Source: Gammaproteobacteria bacterium
Lineage (GTDB): Bacteria; Pseudomonadota; Gammaproteobacteria; Pseudomonadales; Azotimanducaceae
Direction of reading: 5' to 3'
Assembly (NCBI GenBank): GCA_026706935.1
Contig: JAPOXV010000019.1
Span: forward strand, 434,001-498,000
Length of the DNA stretch: 64,000 nucleotides
Shown here: positions 1 through 7,706 of the stretch, one piece after another
Numbering within the stretch: position 1 is the stretch's first letter
How the letters are laid out: the number at the start of each line of letters is the position of its first letter
Notes under the pieces: model-generated
Seen by the model: only the letters and a program-made list of their open reading frames with translations
What the model was told of the DNA's origin: nothing
Database searches by the model: none
Translations under genes and position numbers: made by a program

Positions 1-915
1 AAGGTCCTTTCCAGGTGCCGGATTCGCTGCGGCTCTTATCGCCTCTCGACTCGATGCACAGATTGGCGACGGTGGCAGACCTTTTACCCGATACGTGTTA
101 TATGGACTATCAATTCGTAGGTCTCTTCGCCATAGGCGACCTCGAAAATCCTCACCGAGTGCATAAATCACTGTCGGATCGATTTGTAGGAACATGTCTA
201 AAGCTAGTCTTCGATGGATCACGCCGGAGACACGTTCACGATCAGCCTGAATGTGTGATTCACGCTCAATCATCGACGCCACAATCAGCAATTCGTACTT
301 CGTATCGACTTGAACAAGCTCGGATTGAGAGAACCAAGCTAGGCTCAATTCCTGATTCATCAAATCAAAAGCCTGGTTCAGCACAGAGGAAGCTGACTCG
401 CCGCGACGATACTGGTACGTATCGGGGTAAAACAAACCTTCGCCGTGCGTCGCGGTAGATCGCAGCTGCAAACGTTCGAGGACATTCACTGGGGTCACGT
501 CCGATAAATCGTTCACCAATTTGTCGGTATTGCGAAGCAAGACGAGATATTCCTCGAGTCTCGCTCCCTCTCGTAATTGCACTTCATACGTGACCACAGA
601 CCCTTCTACTAACTTATCAAGAATCTCAATCAGTGACACGTTTCCTTCAAAGTGGTACTCGCCCGCCTTGATTTTGTCATCCTTTTCTTGATATCTGGCA
701 AGCCATTCAAATGGCCATGCGCGCTTGATGACGCCAGCCTGTTGAAGTTCGTTTGCGACAACGGGTAATGAATCACCGTGTTGAATTAGTATCTCGACTG
801 GTTCAACCGACAAACGTGTCGGATCAGTTACGTAGCTATAGCTGTAAAACGCGGCGCCGCCTGCTAGCAGTGCGATCAGAACTAATATCGTTGCGGTTAG
901 AACGAACCACCGCAT
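1..915 (-). CDS. mltG: Endolytic murein transglycosylase MltG (3' end cut by window edge)
   Basis: Cleaves nascent peptidoglycan strands in the inner membrane and so acts as a terminase of glycan synthesis. Reading the minus strand from an ATG at 915 gives an open frame to base 1 (305 codons). It starts with one N-terminal membrane helix (about residues 4-24). A LysM-like region follows (IEILDKLVEGSVVTYEVQLREG-type segment around residues 95-120), then a YceG catalytic domain. The conserved ASMIERES segment carries the family's catalytic Glu, and YNTY with GLPPSPI is the family signature further on. The C-terminus lies outside the window. It follows fabF by 12 bases; in E. coli pabC sits between these two genes, and here it does not. 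Family identification is secure; only the missing end limits the call. Confidence 0.93.
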   Translation of the reverse strand, partial: MRWFVLTATILVLIALLAGGAAFYSYSYVTDPTRLSVEPVEILIQHGDSLPVVANELQQAGVIKRAWPFEWLARYQEKDDKIKAGEYHFEGNVSLIEILDKLVEGSVVTYEVQLREGARLEEYLVLLRNTDKLVNDLSDVTPVNVLERLQLRSTATHGEGLFYPDTYQYRRGESASSVLNQAFDLMNQELSLAWFSQSELVQVDTKYELLIVASMIERESHIQADRERVSGVIHRRLALDMFLQIDPTVIYALGEDFRGRLWRRDLRIDSPYNTYRVKGLPPSPICASSREAIRAAANPAPGKDL

Positions 916-927
916 AACTGAGAAAAG

Positions 928-2160
928 CTATACTCGACTGAAGATTAGGCTGCCGTTTGTCCCACCGAAACCAAACGAATTCGAGAGAACATGATCAAGT
1001 TGAATATCTCGCGCTGTATGTGGCACATAATCTAAATCACAAGCAGGATCAGGATTATCGAGATTGATCGTTGGGTGAACACGTTGGTCTCTGATCGATA
1101 GTGCACAAAACCCCGCTTCAACAGCACCCGCAGCACCTAGCAAGTGTCCAATCATCGACTTCGACGAACTCACCGCAACATTCGTGTCTGAGCCAAATAC
1201 TTCCTTGATCGCCACCGTCTCTGCAATGTCGCCCTGCGGCGTGGAAGTTCCGTGTGCGTTCACGTACTGTACGTCCTCCGGTGCGAGATCTGCATCTTTG
1301 AGGGCATTTCGCATTGACGAAACAGCGCCCTGTCCACTATCTGGCGGACTCGTGATGTGATAAGCATCAGCGCTCACGCCAAAACCGGTTACTTCGCAGA
1401 TGATGTCGGCATCACGCTGCTTGGCGTGCTCGTATTCCTCAATAACGAGCGCACCAGCGCCGTCTCCTAGCAAGAAGCCATCGCGCTCAATATCCCAAGG
1501 TCTGCTCGCCTTTTCGGGTTCATCGTTTCGGGTCGACAAGGCTCGCATCGATGAAAACCCGGCGACCGTCAACGGTGTCGTTGACCATTCTGAACCCCCC
1601 ACTACCATGACATCCGCTTCTCCATATTGGATCATTCGTGCGCCATAACCAATATTGTGTGTTCCCGTCGTACATGCAGTAACGATCGCGATGTTCGGAC
1701 CTCTGAAGCCATGCTTGATGGATGCATTCCCGGCAATCATGTTGATCACACTAGAAGGTACGAAGAAGGGAGATACGCGTTTAGGTCCGCGGTCGAGCAA
1801 GACAGAGTGGGTATCTTCGATCGTTGTAATGCCGCCAATCCCGGAACCCATTGCAACGCCGATTCTCTCAGGGTCAGGTGGGTCACCTATTCCTGCATTG
1901 GCCACGGCTTGATCAACAACCGCTATACCGATTTGTAGAAACAAATCGAGGCGGCGCGCTTCACGCGGGTCCATGTAGAGGCTAACGTCGAATCCTTTGA
2001 GACTCGCACCAATCTGTACGCGATGGTTGCTGGCATCGAACGATTCGAGCCGATTGCCGCCACTTACACCCTCAATTGCGCTCTGCCACGACGTTGTTGT
2101 ATCCAGACCAATCGGGGTAATCAGACCGATGCCGGTTACTACAACGCGACGTCTACTCAT
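928..2160 (-). CDS. fabF: 3-oxoacyl-ACP synthase II (KAS II)
   Basis: Condenses malonyl-ACP with acyl-ACP in fatty-acid elongation and is the enzyme governing cis-vaccenate formation. It has 410 residues, normal for FabF. The Cys-His-His triad is visible: C163 in VTACTTGTH, H303 in NAHGTST and H339 in MIGHLLGAAGA. The glycine-rich tail (SFGFGGTNGSL) is also typical. It lies 63 bases downstream of acpP and ends just before mltG, so it is probably transcribed with both. With no fabH in the local cluster, initiation of fatty acid synthesis must rely on a gene elsewhere or on another KAS. Confidence 0.97.
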   Translation of the reverse strand: MSRRRVVVTGIGLITPIGLDTTTSWQSAIEGVSGGNRLESFDASNHRVQIGASLKGFDVSLYMDPREARRLDLFLQIGIAVVDQAVANAGIGDPPDPERIGVAMGSGIGGITTIEDTHSVLLDRGPKRVSPFFVPSSVINMIAGNASIKHGFRGPNIAIVTACTTGTHNIGYGARMIQYGEADVMVVGGSEWSTTPLTVAGFSSMRALSTRNDEPEKASRPWDIERDGFLLGDGAGALVIEEYEHAKQRDADIICEVTGFGVSADAYHITSPPDSGQGAVSSMRNALKDADLAPEDVQYVNAHGTSTPQGDIAETVAIKEVFGSDTNVAVSSSKSMIGHLLGAAGAVEAGFCALSIRDQRVHPTINLDNPDPACDLDYVPHTARDIQLDHVLSNSFGFGGTNGSLIFSRV

Positions 2161-2223
2161 TCGCCAAACGTCTAGTTGAACTGGAGATTTAGGTACATGA
2201 AAGAGACTGCGAGGAATATAGCT

Positions 2224-2466
2224 CTATTCGTCGCCGACTACACTCTTAATGTAACTGTGTGCTTCTGCGACCGTCGTGATATTTTCCGCGTCCTCATCGA
2301 CGATTTCGATCTGGAATTCCTCTTCGAATGCCATCACGAGTTCAACGCGGTCTAGCGAGTCGGCGCCAAGATCTTCCTCGAGCGAAGACTCGTCCTTGAT
2401 CTCGTCGATTTCGACTTTCAGCTGCTTAGCCACAATGCTCTTGATGCGTTCCATTAATGAACTCAT
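2224..2466 (-). CDS. acpP: Acyl carrier protein
   Basis: Carries growing acyl chains on a 4'-phosphopantetheine arm. It is an 80-residue, strongly acidic protein with the canonical attachment site [10 protein letters not shown], the modified serine being S37. The chosen start gives MSSLMERIK, matching the usual N-terminus length. An internal ATG four codons later (M5) would shorten helix 1. It sits between fabG and fabF as in E. coli. The upstream gap of about 190 bases is large enough for a separate promoter, which would suit a very abundant protein. Confidence 0.97.
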   Translation of the reverse strand: MSSLMERIKSIVAKQLKVEIDEIKDESSLEEDLGADSLDRVELVMAFEEEFQIEIVDEDAENITTVAEAHSYIKSVVGDE

Positions 2467-2655
2467 GGGTTGAATTCACTCCATAGCCAAGGACTTGTAC
2501 GACGCTCGTTTAGAAAACACCGGCAGAACGGCTAACGTCGTGCGAACAAAAGACTGAGCATAGTGCGCAGTCCGTGAAGACGCGTATTTTATAGTTGAGG
2601 TGACATATTCGACGGCAGCCTAAGACGCCATCTCTCGTGTTTCTCAGACCCGTCG
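2467..2655 (-). promoter_or_regulatory. acpP leader region with a possible -10 element
   Basis: This 189-base gap separates fabG from acpP inside an otherwise tight minus-strand cluster. On the minus strand it contains a TATAAA hexamer around 2588-2593 but no good -35 at standard spacing. A dedicated acpP promoter is plausible, because acpP is transcribed from its own promoter in many bacteria, but the sequence only weakly supports it. Confidence 0.3.
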
Positions 2656-3381
2656 CTAGTAAGACAACATACCGCCGTTTACGGCGATGGTCTGACCAGT
2701 TATGTACGAGCTTCCTTCACTTGCGAGAAATGCGACCGTCTCTGCCACTTCATCGGGCGTACCCACACGACCCAACGGAATGCGTGTTACTAATTGGTCG
2801 GTGACTTTCTCGCCCAATTCTGCCGTCATGTCGGTATCAATAAATCCGGGCGCAACACAGTTGACGGTGATCCCCCTGCTTCCCAATTCCTGTGCTAGAC
2901 TGCGTGTGAATCCCTCTATTCCAGCTTTCGCCGCAGCGTAGTTCGCTTGCCCGGGATTACCCATGCGTCCAACCACGGATCCAACATTAATGATTCGCCC
3001 CCAGCGTTCGCGCATCATTCCGCGTAAGAATGGTTTGCACATCCGATGGAGTGAAATTAGGTTGGTCTCTATGACGTCGGTCCAATCACTATCTGACATT
3101 CGTAAAAACAGAGTATCGTTCGTGATACCCGCGTTGTTTACCAGTATCGAAACAGATCGTTCGCTCGTAACCTGATCGAATGCCGCCGAAACGGAATCAG
3201 GCTCGTTGATTCTCAACTCGATTCCAGTTCCGTCGTTTCCGAGCGCATCGCTTACGCGTGAGGCACCATCTGAAGTTGTAGCGGTTCCAAACACGTAGAT
3301 CTCATCGCTCGCCAGGCGCGATGCGATCGCTGCGCCAATGCCTCTACTAGCACCCGTCACGAGTGCGACTCGATCCGCCAT
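2656..3381 (-). CDS. fabG: 3-oxoacyl-ACP reductase
   Basis: NADPH-dependent reduction of 3-oxoacyl-ACP in fatty acid elongation. It is a 241-residue classical short-chain dehydrogenase. The nucleotide-binding TGASRGIG is at residues 9-16, NNAG at 82-85, catalytic S135, and the YxxxK pair is Y148/K152. The C-terminal ITGQTIAVNGGM is typical of FabG. Its ATG shares one base with the fabD stop codon (TAATG), so the two genes are translationally coupled. Confidence 0.97.
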   Translation of the reverse strand: MADRVALVTGASRGIGAAIASRLASDEIYVFGTATTSDGASRVSDALGNDGTGIELRINEPDSVSAAFDQVTSERSVSILVNNAGITNDTLFLRMSDSDWTDVIETNLISLHRMCKPFLRGMMRERWGRIINVGSVVGRMGNPGQANYAAAKAGIEGFTRSLAQELGSRGITVNCVAPGFIDTDMTAELGEKVTDQLVTRIPLGRVGTPDEVAETVAFLASEGSSYITGQTIAVNGGMLSY

Positions 3382-4313
3382 TAAACAATCGCCTCTAAAA
3401 CAGCATCGAAGTCGTCAACGGATCCGATCGCTTTACAGTTCATACTCCGATCAATGCGCCGAGCAAGACCTGTAAGGACCTTTCCTGGACCACACTCGAT
3501 CAGCATTTCACAACCACTTGCGACCATCGCCGACGCGCAATCCGCCCAACGTACCGGGGAAGTCAATTGGCGTATCAACCGGTCGCGGATTTCGGTCACA
3601 GTTCGTGTTGACAGTGCGTCAACGTTCTGGAATATTGGGCAAGAAGGTTCATGCATTGTCACGTCACTTAGCAACCGCTCAACGCCGTCCGCAGCTGGCT
3701 TCATCAATTCACAGTGCGATGGTACACTCACGTCGAGCGGAACCACTCGTTTGCGTTTGTCTCCTTCAGCGAGTACACGATCGACGACAATCTGAACCGA
3801 CTTCGCGTCACCCGCAATGACAACCTGACCTGGCGAATTAATGTTCGCCGGTGTCACAACGCCTTCGACATCAGCGCACATCGCGGCTAGTTCATCAAGC
3901 TCCAATCCTAGAACGGCCGCCATTGCGCCCTCACCCTTCGGCACAGCTGCTTGCATGAGCTTACCTCGTTCATGGACCAGCGCAATGGCATCGTCGTAAT
4001 CAAAGACACCTGCCGCAGTTAGCGCCGAATATTCACCTAGGCTGTGACCTGCTACTGCGCTCGGCGCAGCACCACCAGATTCACGCCATACTTCGAATAA
4101 AGCCACGGATGTCGCCAGCATCACGGGTTGAGTGATTTCCGTCTCGTTCAATCGCTCTTCCGGACCATTCGTTACAAGACCCACTAAGTCCTCGTCGATG
4201 ATCTTAGAAGCCTGATTCAAACGCTCGTCTAAGTGAGCGAAGTTTGCTCGAAGGTCGGCCAACATGCCGACAGCTTGTGCGCCTTGTCCTGGAAATACGT
4301 AGCCAATCTGCAA
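3381..4313 (-). CDS. fabD: Malonyl-CoA:ACP transacylase
   Basis: Loads malonyl groups from CoA onto ACP. It has 310 residues, normal length. FPGQGAQAVGM near the N-terminus and the nucleophile motif AGHSLGEYSAL (S91) are conserved, with a downstream His in VPSHCELM. It follows plsX directly. In E. coli fabH lies between plsX and fabD; here only 5 bases separate them and there is no room for fabH. Confidence 0.97.
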   Translation of the reverse strand: MQIGYVFPGQGAQAVGMLADLRANFAHLDERLNQASKIIDEDLVGLVTNGPEERLNETEITQPVMLATSVALFEVWRESGGAAPSAVAGHSLGEYSALTAAGVFDYDDAIALVHERGKLMQAAVPKGEGAMAAVLGLELDELAAMCADVEGVVTPANINSPGQVVIAGDAKSVQIVVDRVLAEGDKRKRVVPLDVSVPSHCELMKPAADGVERLLSDVTMHEPSCPIFQNVDALSTRTVTEIRDRLIRQLTSPVRWADCASAMVASGCEMLIECGPGKVLTGLARRIDRSMNCKAIGSVDDFDAVLEAIV

Positions 4314-4318
4314 CTTAC

Positions 4319-5317
4319 TTACTCCTTATTGAAGAACTTCTCGATCTTGTCCGGTACTCGCAACTCGACCTCCCGTACGGCTTGATCAACCGCTGCAGTC
4401 ATACCCGCTTCGGTTGTACTGTTATGACTCTTCACGACGACCCGGTTGAGACCTACGAAACTTGCGCCGTTGTGCCGCTGTGAGTCGAGTTTTTTCATTA
4501 ACCGGCGAAAACGCTTCCGTGCGGATTTACGTACAAGCTTCGCCGCATCATCGTCGCTATCTTCCGCTAATTCGTTGAGGAACTCGTCACGGATAAAGTT
4601 CACTGTACCTTCAACAGACTTTAAGGCGATATTTCCGGCATACCCATCTGTGACCACAACGTCTGCGATGTCATCGAATATTCGATTTGGTTCTACGAAC
4701 CCGACGAAGTCCAGTTTACGCGTCTGCTCAAGCATTTCAGCCGCATCACGAAGTAGCGCTGGACCTTTTCGTTCCTCAATACCAATATTCAACAACGCAA
4801 CGCGTGGTTTTTTTACCTTTCCAACTTGGCTTGCGTATGCCATACCCAATCTCGCAAATTGGTGCAACGTCGAAGGTTTCCGCACGATATTCGCGCCAAG
4901 ATCAAGCATCCAAAACGATCGTTGTCGACCGTCGAATTCCTTGATCACAGCAGGTCGATCGATGCCCTGAGGCGTATGTAGCAAGAACCGACCAAGTGCC
5001 ATTAGCGCACCGGTACTACCTACACTCACGAACCCATCTACAGCCGCCTCTTTCAACAAGTGCATTCCAATGTGCATTGAGCTTGTTCTTCGTTCGCTTA
5101 ATACTTCGCGCAACGTATCCTGCTCGCGCACCCAATGTTCACAATGAATGATCCGCTGAGAGGACGATACGCTTTCGTTGAGCGTTCGTTGGTCGCAAAT
5201 GAACGTCAGCTCACAGTTAGGATGCTGTTTAAGCGCGTCAGTTGCCCCGTTTAGCAAGTCAGCTGCAGGCAGCTCAGCGCCTAGTAGATCGACCGCGATC
5301 CGACAAGGACGGGACAT
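4319..5317 (-). CDS. plsX: Phosphate acyltransferase PlsX
   Basis: Converts acyl-ACP to acyl-phosphate, the donor for PlsY in glycerophospholipid synthesis. It has 332 residues. Recognised from VSVGSTGALMALGRFLL, GIDRPAV, LLDLGANI and VVVTDGYAGNIALKSVEG, all in family order. The usual N-terminal IAVDAMGGD is diverged to IAVDLLGAELP, so the family's second Asp is absent there; the rest is conventional. It is placed between rpmF and fabD as in gammaproteobacteria. Identification is firm from order plus motifs. Confidence 0.93.
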   Translation of the reverse strand: MSRPCRIAVDLLGAELPAADLLNGATDALKQHPNCELTFICDQRTLNESVSSSQRIIHCEHWVREQDTLREVLSERRTSSMHIGMHLLKEAAVDGFVSVGSTGALMALGRFLLHTPQGIDRPAVIKEFDGRQRSFWMLDLGANIVRKPSTLHQFARLGMAYASQVGKVKKPRVALLNIGIEERKGPALLRDAAEMLEQTRKLDFVGFVEPNRIFDDIADVVVTDGYAGNIALKSVEGTVNFIRDEFLNELAEDSDDDAAKLVRKSARKRFRRLMKKLDSQRHNGASFVGLNRVVVKSHNSTTEAGMTAAVDQAVREVELRVPDKIEKFFNKE

Positions 5318-5344
5318 GGTCGCAGACTTCGATCTGCGTGGACG

Positions 5345-5536
5345 TTAATCGTCGTCTAGTTCGGGTTCGACGCCAACGACTTGCTCACCCCGATAGATGC
5401 CATCAGGACTAACATGGTGTCGTAAATGGATGTCTCCTGTAAGAGGATCCATCGAAATAGCCGGTTTCTTGATTTTCTGGTGAGTACGCCGTTTGTCGCG
5501 CTTTGACCGCGTCTTGCGGTTCTGTTGGACCGCCAT
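5345..5536 (-). CDS. rpmF: 50S ribosomal protein L32
   Basis: Small basic large-subunit protein, 63 residues. It begins [17 protein letters not shown], the classic L32 start, and keeps the [13 protein letters not shown] segment. The usual zinc-binding cysteines are absent, as in E. coli L32, so this is the zinc-independent form. The C-terminus carries an acidic extension ([10 protein letters not shown]). It is followed closely by plsX and preceded by yceD, the standard arrangement. Confidence 0.96.
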   Translation of the reverse strand: MAVQQNRKTRSKRDKRRTHQKIKKPAISMDPLTGDIHLRHHVSPDGIYRGEQVVGVEPELDDD

Positions 5537-5577
5537 AGCTCAGCCCCGTGGGGTGTGAATTTGAAAGCGCGTAATTA

Positions 5578-6084
5578 TCAACGATCGTTGAGTAGCTGAC
5601 GCAGATTCGCGAAAGGTCTCTGTGTGGCGTCATCAGAGTCTCCGTCTTCAATTTCTCCGGTTTCGCCATCGCCGAGATTAGGACAATCCTCTGGTTGCTG
5701 ACAGACTCGCCACGGAATACTCATAATCAAGTCATCTTCTACTAACTCAGTAACCGATACAGGATTGTCCGTCACGACAATAACATCGGTGTCCTGAGCC
5801 AGATTACTTGCTATGTCTTCAGACCGTACGATTCGTGCATCGATATCGGCACGAATCGTGGTTGATACTGATTCACTGCACCGATGACACGCGACTTCTG
5901 CAATTACGGATGCGTGTCCTTGCATTCGTACATGGTCATTCTCGTCGCACGAAAATGCGAGTTGAACCTCAACGGACTCCGTATCCGCCGAGATCTCGCT
6001 CACGAGCCGATCGAACGTGGTGACCGGTATTTCTCCGCGCCAGCTACGGTTATTTCGGGCGTATTCGCGTGGCGAAACCTTCAC
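5578..6084 (-). CDS. yceD: YceD/DUF177 family protein (23S rRNA accumulation)
   Basis: Member of the DUF177 family, linked to 23S rRNA accumulation and regularly paired with rpmF. The 168-residue product contains the family CxxC motif (ACHRCSES, about residue 70), a second cysteine pair near residues 125-130, an acidic stretch, and a conserved-type tail (RPFANLRQLL). The two cysteine pairs could bind a metal, which is an inference. The 41-base gap to rpmF suggests co-transcription. The promoter for the whole minus-strand block probably lies in 6085-6205. Confidence 0.88.
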   Translation of the reverse strand: MKVSPREYARNNRSWRGEIPVTTFDRLVSEISADTESVEVQLAFSCDENDHVRMQGHASVIAEVACHRCSESVSTTIRADIDARIVRSEDIASNLAQDTDVIVVTDNPVSVTELVEDDLIMSIPWRVCQQPEDCPNLGDGETGEIEDGDSDDATQRPFANLRQLLNDR

Positions 6085-6205
6085 AACGAACGATCATGAA
6101 TAAGAAAGCGACAAAATAGTATTCAAATCAATGTTGGGAAACACCATCTAGGTGCACTTTCACCAGCTTTACACAAGTGTCATTCACTTTACCTAGGGAT
6201 TCGCG

Positions 6206-6805
6206 ATGGCGCAACCTAGACTGATCCTTGCGTCCGGTTCACTTTACCGGAGGGGGCAACTCACAAATGCTGGTTATGAATTTGAGGTGCAACCGCCGAA
6301 CATCGACGAATCAATGAGTTCCAATGAGTCGCCTCTCGAGCTTGCAAAGCGCCTCGCATATGAAAAGGCGATCGCTGTACTGACGCTTCGCCCAAACGCG
6401 GTTGTAGTCGGTAGTGACCAAGTGTGTGCACTCAATGATCAAGCATTAGGCAAACCGGGTACCAACGACGCTGCGATCAAGCAGCTTCAAGCTATGACCA
6501 ACCGAGCGGTGACATTCCATAGCGCTGTTGCTGTGTTATCTGCTAATCATGCGAAACAGTTCGTCGTTCCGACAGAGGTCGTGCTGCGAGATTTAACAAT
6601 AGAAGAGATAGAGAACTATGTTGCGTTGGATTCACCACTGGATTCGGCTGGTGCGATAAAGTCTGAACAACGCGGTTCTCTACTATTTCAACGCGTGACC
6701 TCCGATGATCCAAGCGCACTCATCGGACTGCCCCTAATTCAGTTGTCAGCGGCACTTCGAGAATTTGGGATCAATCCGCTTAGCGAAGCTGCTCCCAATA
6801 GCTGA
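6206..6805 (+). CDS. maf: Maf family nucleotide pyrophosphatase (YceF-type)
   Basis: House-cleaning nucleoside triphosphate pyrophosphatase; the YceF branch acts on modified guanine nucleotides such as m7GTP. It has 199 residues, starting with LILASGSLYRRGQL (family signature LASxSxxR), followed by VVVGSDQVCALNDQALGKPG with the conserved Asp and Lys. It is transcribed divergently from yceD. Its 3' end overlaps the 3' end of rluC by 26 bases (convergent genes). The YceF assignment comes from its neighbours; specificity cannot be proved from sequence alone. Confidence 0.92.
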   Translation: MAQPRLILASGSLYRRGQLTNAGYEFEVQPPNIDESMSSNESPLELAKRLAYEKAIAVLTLRPNAVVVGSDQVCALNDQALGKPGTNDAAIKQLQAMTNRAVTFHSAVAVLSANHAKQFVVPTEVVLRDLTIEEIENYVALDSPLDSAGAIKSEQRGSLLFQRVTSDDPSALIGLPLIQLSAALREFGINPLSEAAPNS

Positions 6806-7673
6806 CCATCTCTGACGGTATTGGTGCGGCGATTTCACCAATGTCTGGCAACTCCAATGCCCGAGCATGGAGCATCATTCGCGGTGCTCTTGGCAGGAAC
6901 TTTCGATTTCCGTATTTACGGTCGCCAAGAATCGGATGTCCCACGAACTGAGTATGGATACGTATCTGGTGCGTACGTCCCGTCCGGGGACGCACGCATA
7001 GCCATGTTGCCTCGGTGCAGCGCGCTACGACCTCAAACAAAGTTCGCGACGGTTGACCTGATTCACTAATCCGAACCCGCCGTTCGCCATTCGCTAAGTG
7101 AAATCTCTCGACGCTGGCTTCAACCATCGATTTCCCCTTCGGCCACTCACCTTGTACATATGCGTCGTACGTCTTACCGATTTCGTTGTTACGAAATGCG
7201 CTGTGAAACCTTTCTAGAGTCCGTCGGTTTTTCGTAATGACCAAGCAACCTGAGGTTGCCTTGTCCAATCGATGTGCGAGCTGCATGTTTGCATCGCCAA
7301 ACGCCTGCTCAAGTGTTTCAGCGACACCGAATGGCTCACCAGTACCACCGTGAACTGCCACCCCAACCGGTTTGTTGAGTACGATCAGATCGCTATCTTC
7401 GTGCAATACTGAGTTTTTGATCTTCTCAAGCCACGCACGTGGGGCGTCCGCCGACTCACGTCGCTCATCTATTTGAATCGGTGGGATTCTTACTTGATCG
7501 TTAATTTCAAGCCGAGAATTCGGCCGACGTCGTGATCCATTAACTCGAACTTCGCCTGAACGGATCATTCGATAGACACGACTGCGTGGTACCCCCTTCA
7601 AATGACCCAATAGAAAGTTATCAAGCCGCTGACCTGCTCGCTCCCCTACTTGAATCAGCTGGACATTAGCCAT
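6780..7673 (-). CDS. rluC: 23S rRNA pseudouridine synthase RluC
   Basis: Isomerises uridines to pseudouridine in 23S rRNA (positions 955/2504/2580 in E. coli for RluC). It has 297 residues. An N-terminal S4 RNA-binding domain (GQRLDNFLLGHLKGVPRSRVYRMIRSG region, residues 14-60) is followed by the RluA-type catalytic core. The catalytic Asp is D137 in AHRLDKATSG, and RTGRTHQIRIH is conserved. Its neighbours maf, yceD and rpmF match the E. coli rluC locus. Confidence 0.94.
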   Translation of the reverse strand: MANVQLIQVGERAGQRLDNFLLGHLKGVPRSRVYRMIRSGEVRVNGSRRRPNSRLEINDQVRIPPIQIDERRESADAPRAWLEKIKNSVLHEDSDLIVLNKPVGVAVHGGTGEPFGVAETLEQAFGDANMQLAHRLDKATSGCLVITKNRRTLERFHSAFRNNEIGKTYDAYVQGEWPKGKSMVEASVERFHLANGERRVRISESGQPSRTLFEVVARCTEATWLCVRPRTGRTHQIRIHTQFVGHPILGDRKYGNRKFLPRAPRMMLHARALELPDIGEIAAPIPSEMVSYWEQLR

Positions 7674-7706
7674 ACCAAGTAACGAGTAGTCCTTACAGAC
7701 TACCGT

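Noticed and set aside
15-458. 147-codon plus-strand frame at the left edge
   Set aside because: It lies antisense to mltG, whose minus-strand frame carries clear family motifs, so this is a shadow.
4446-4970. 174-codon plus-strand frame
   Set aside because: Antisense to plsX with Ser/Arg-rich composition typical of a shadow frame.
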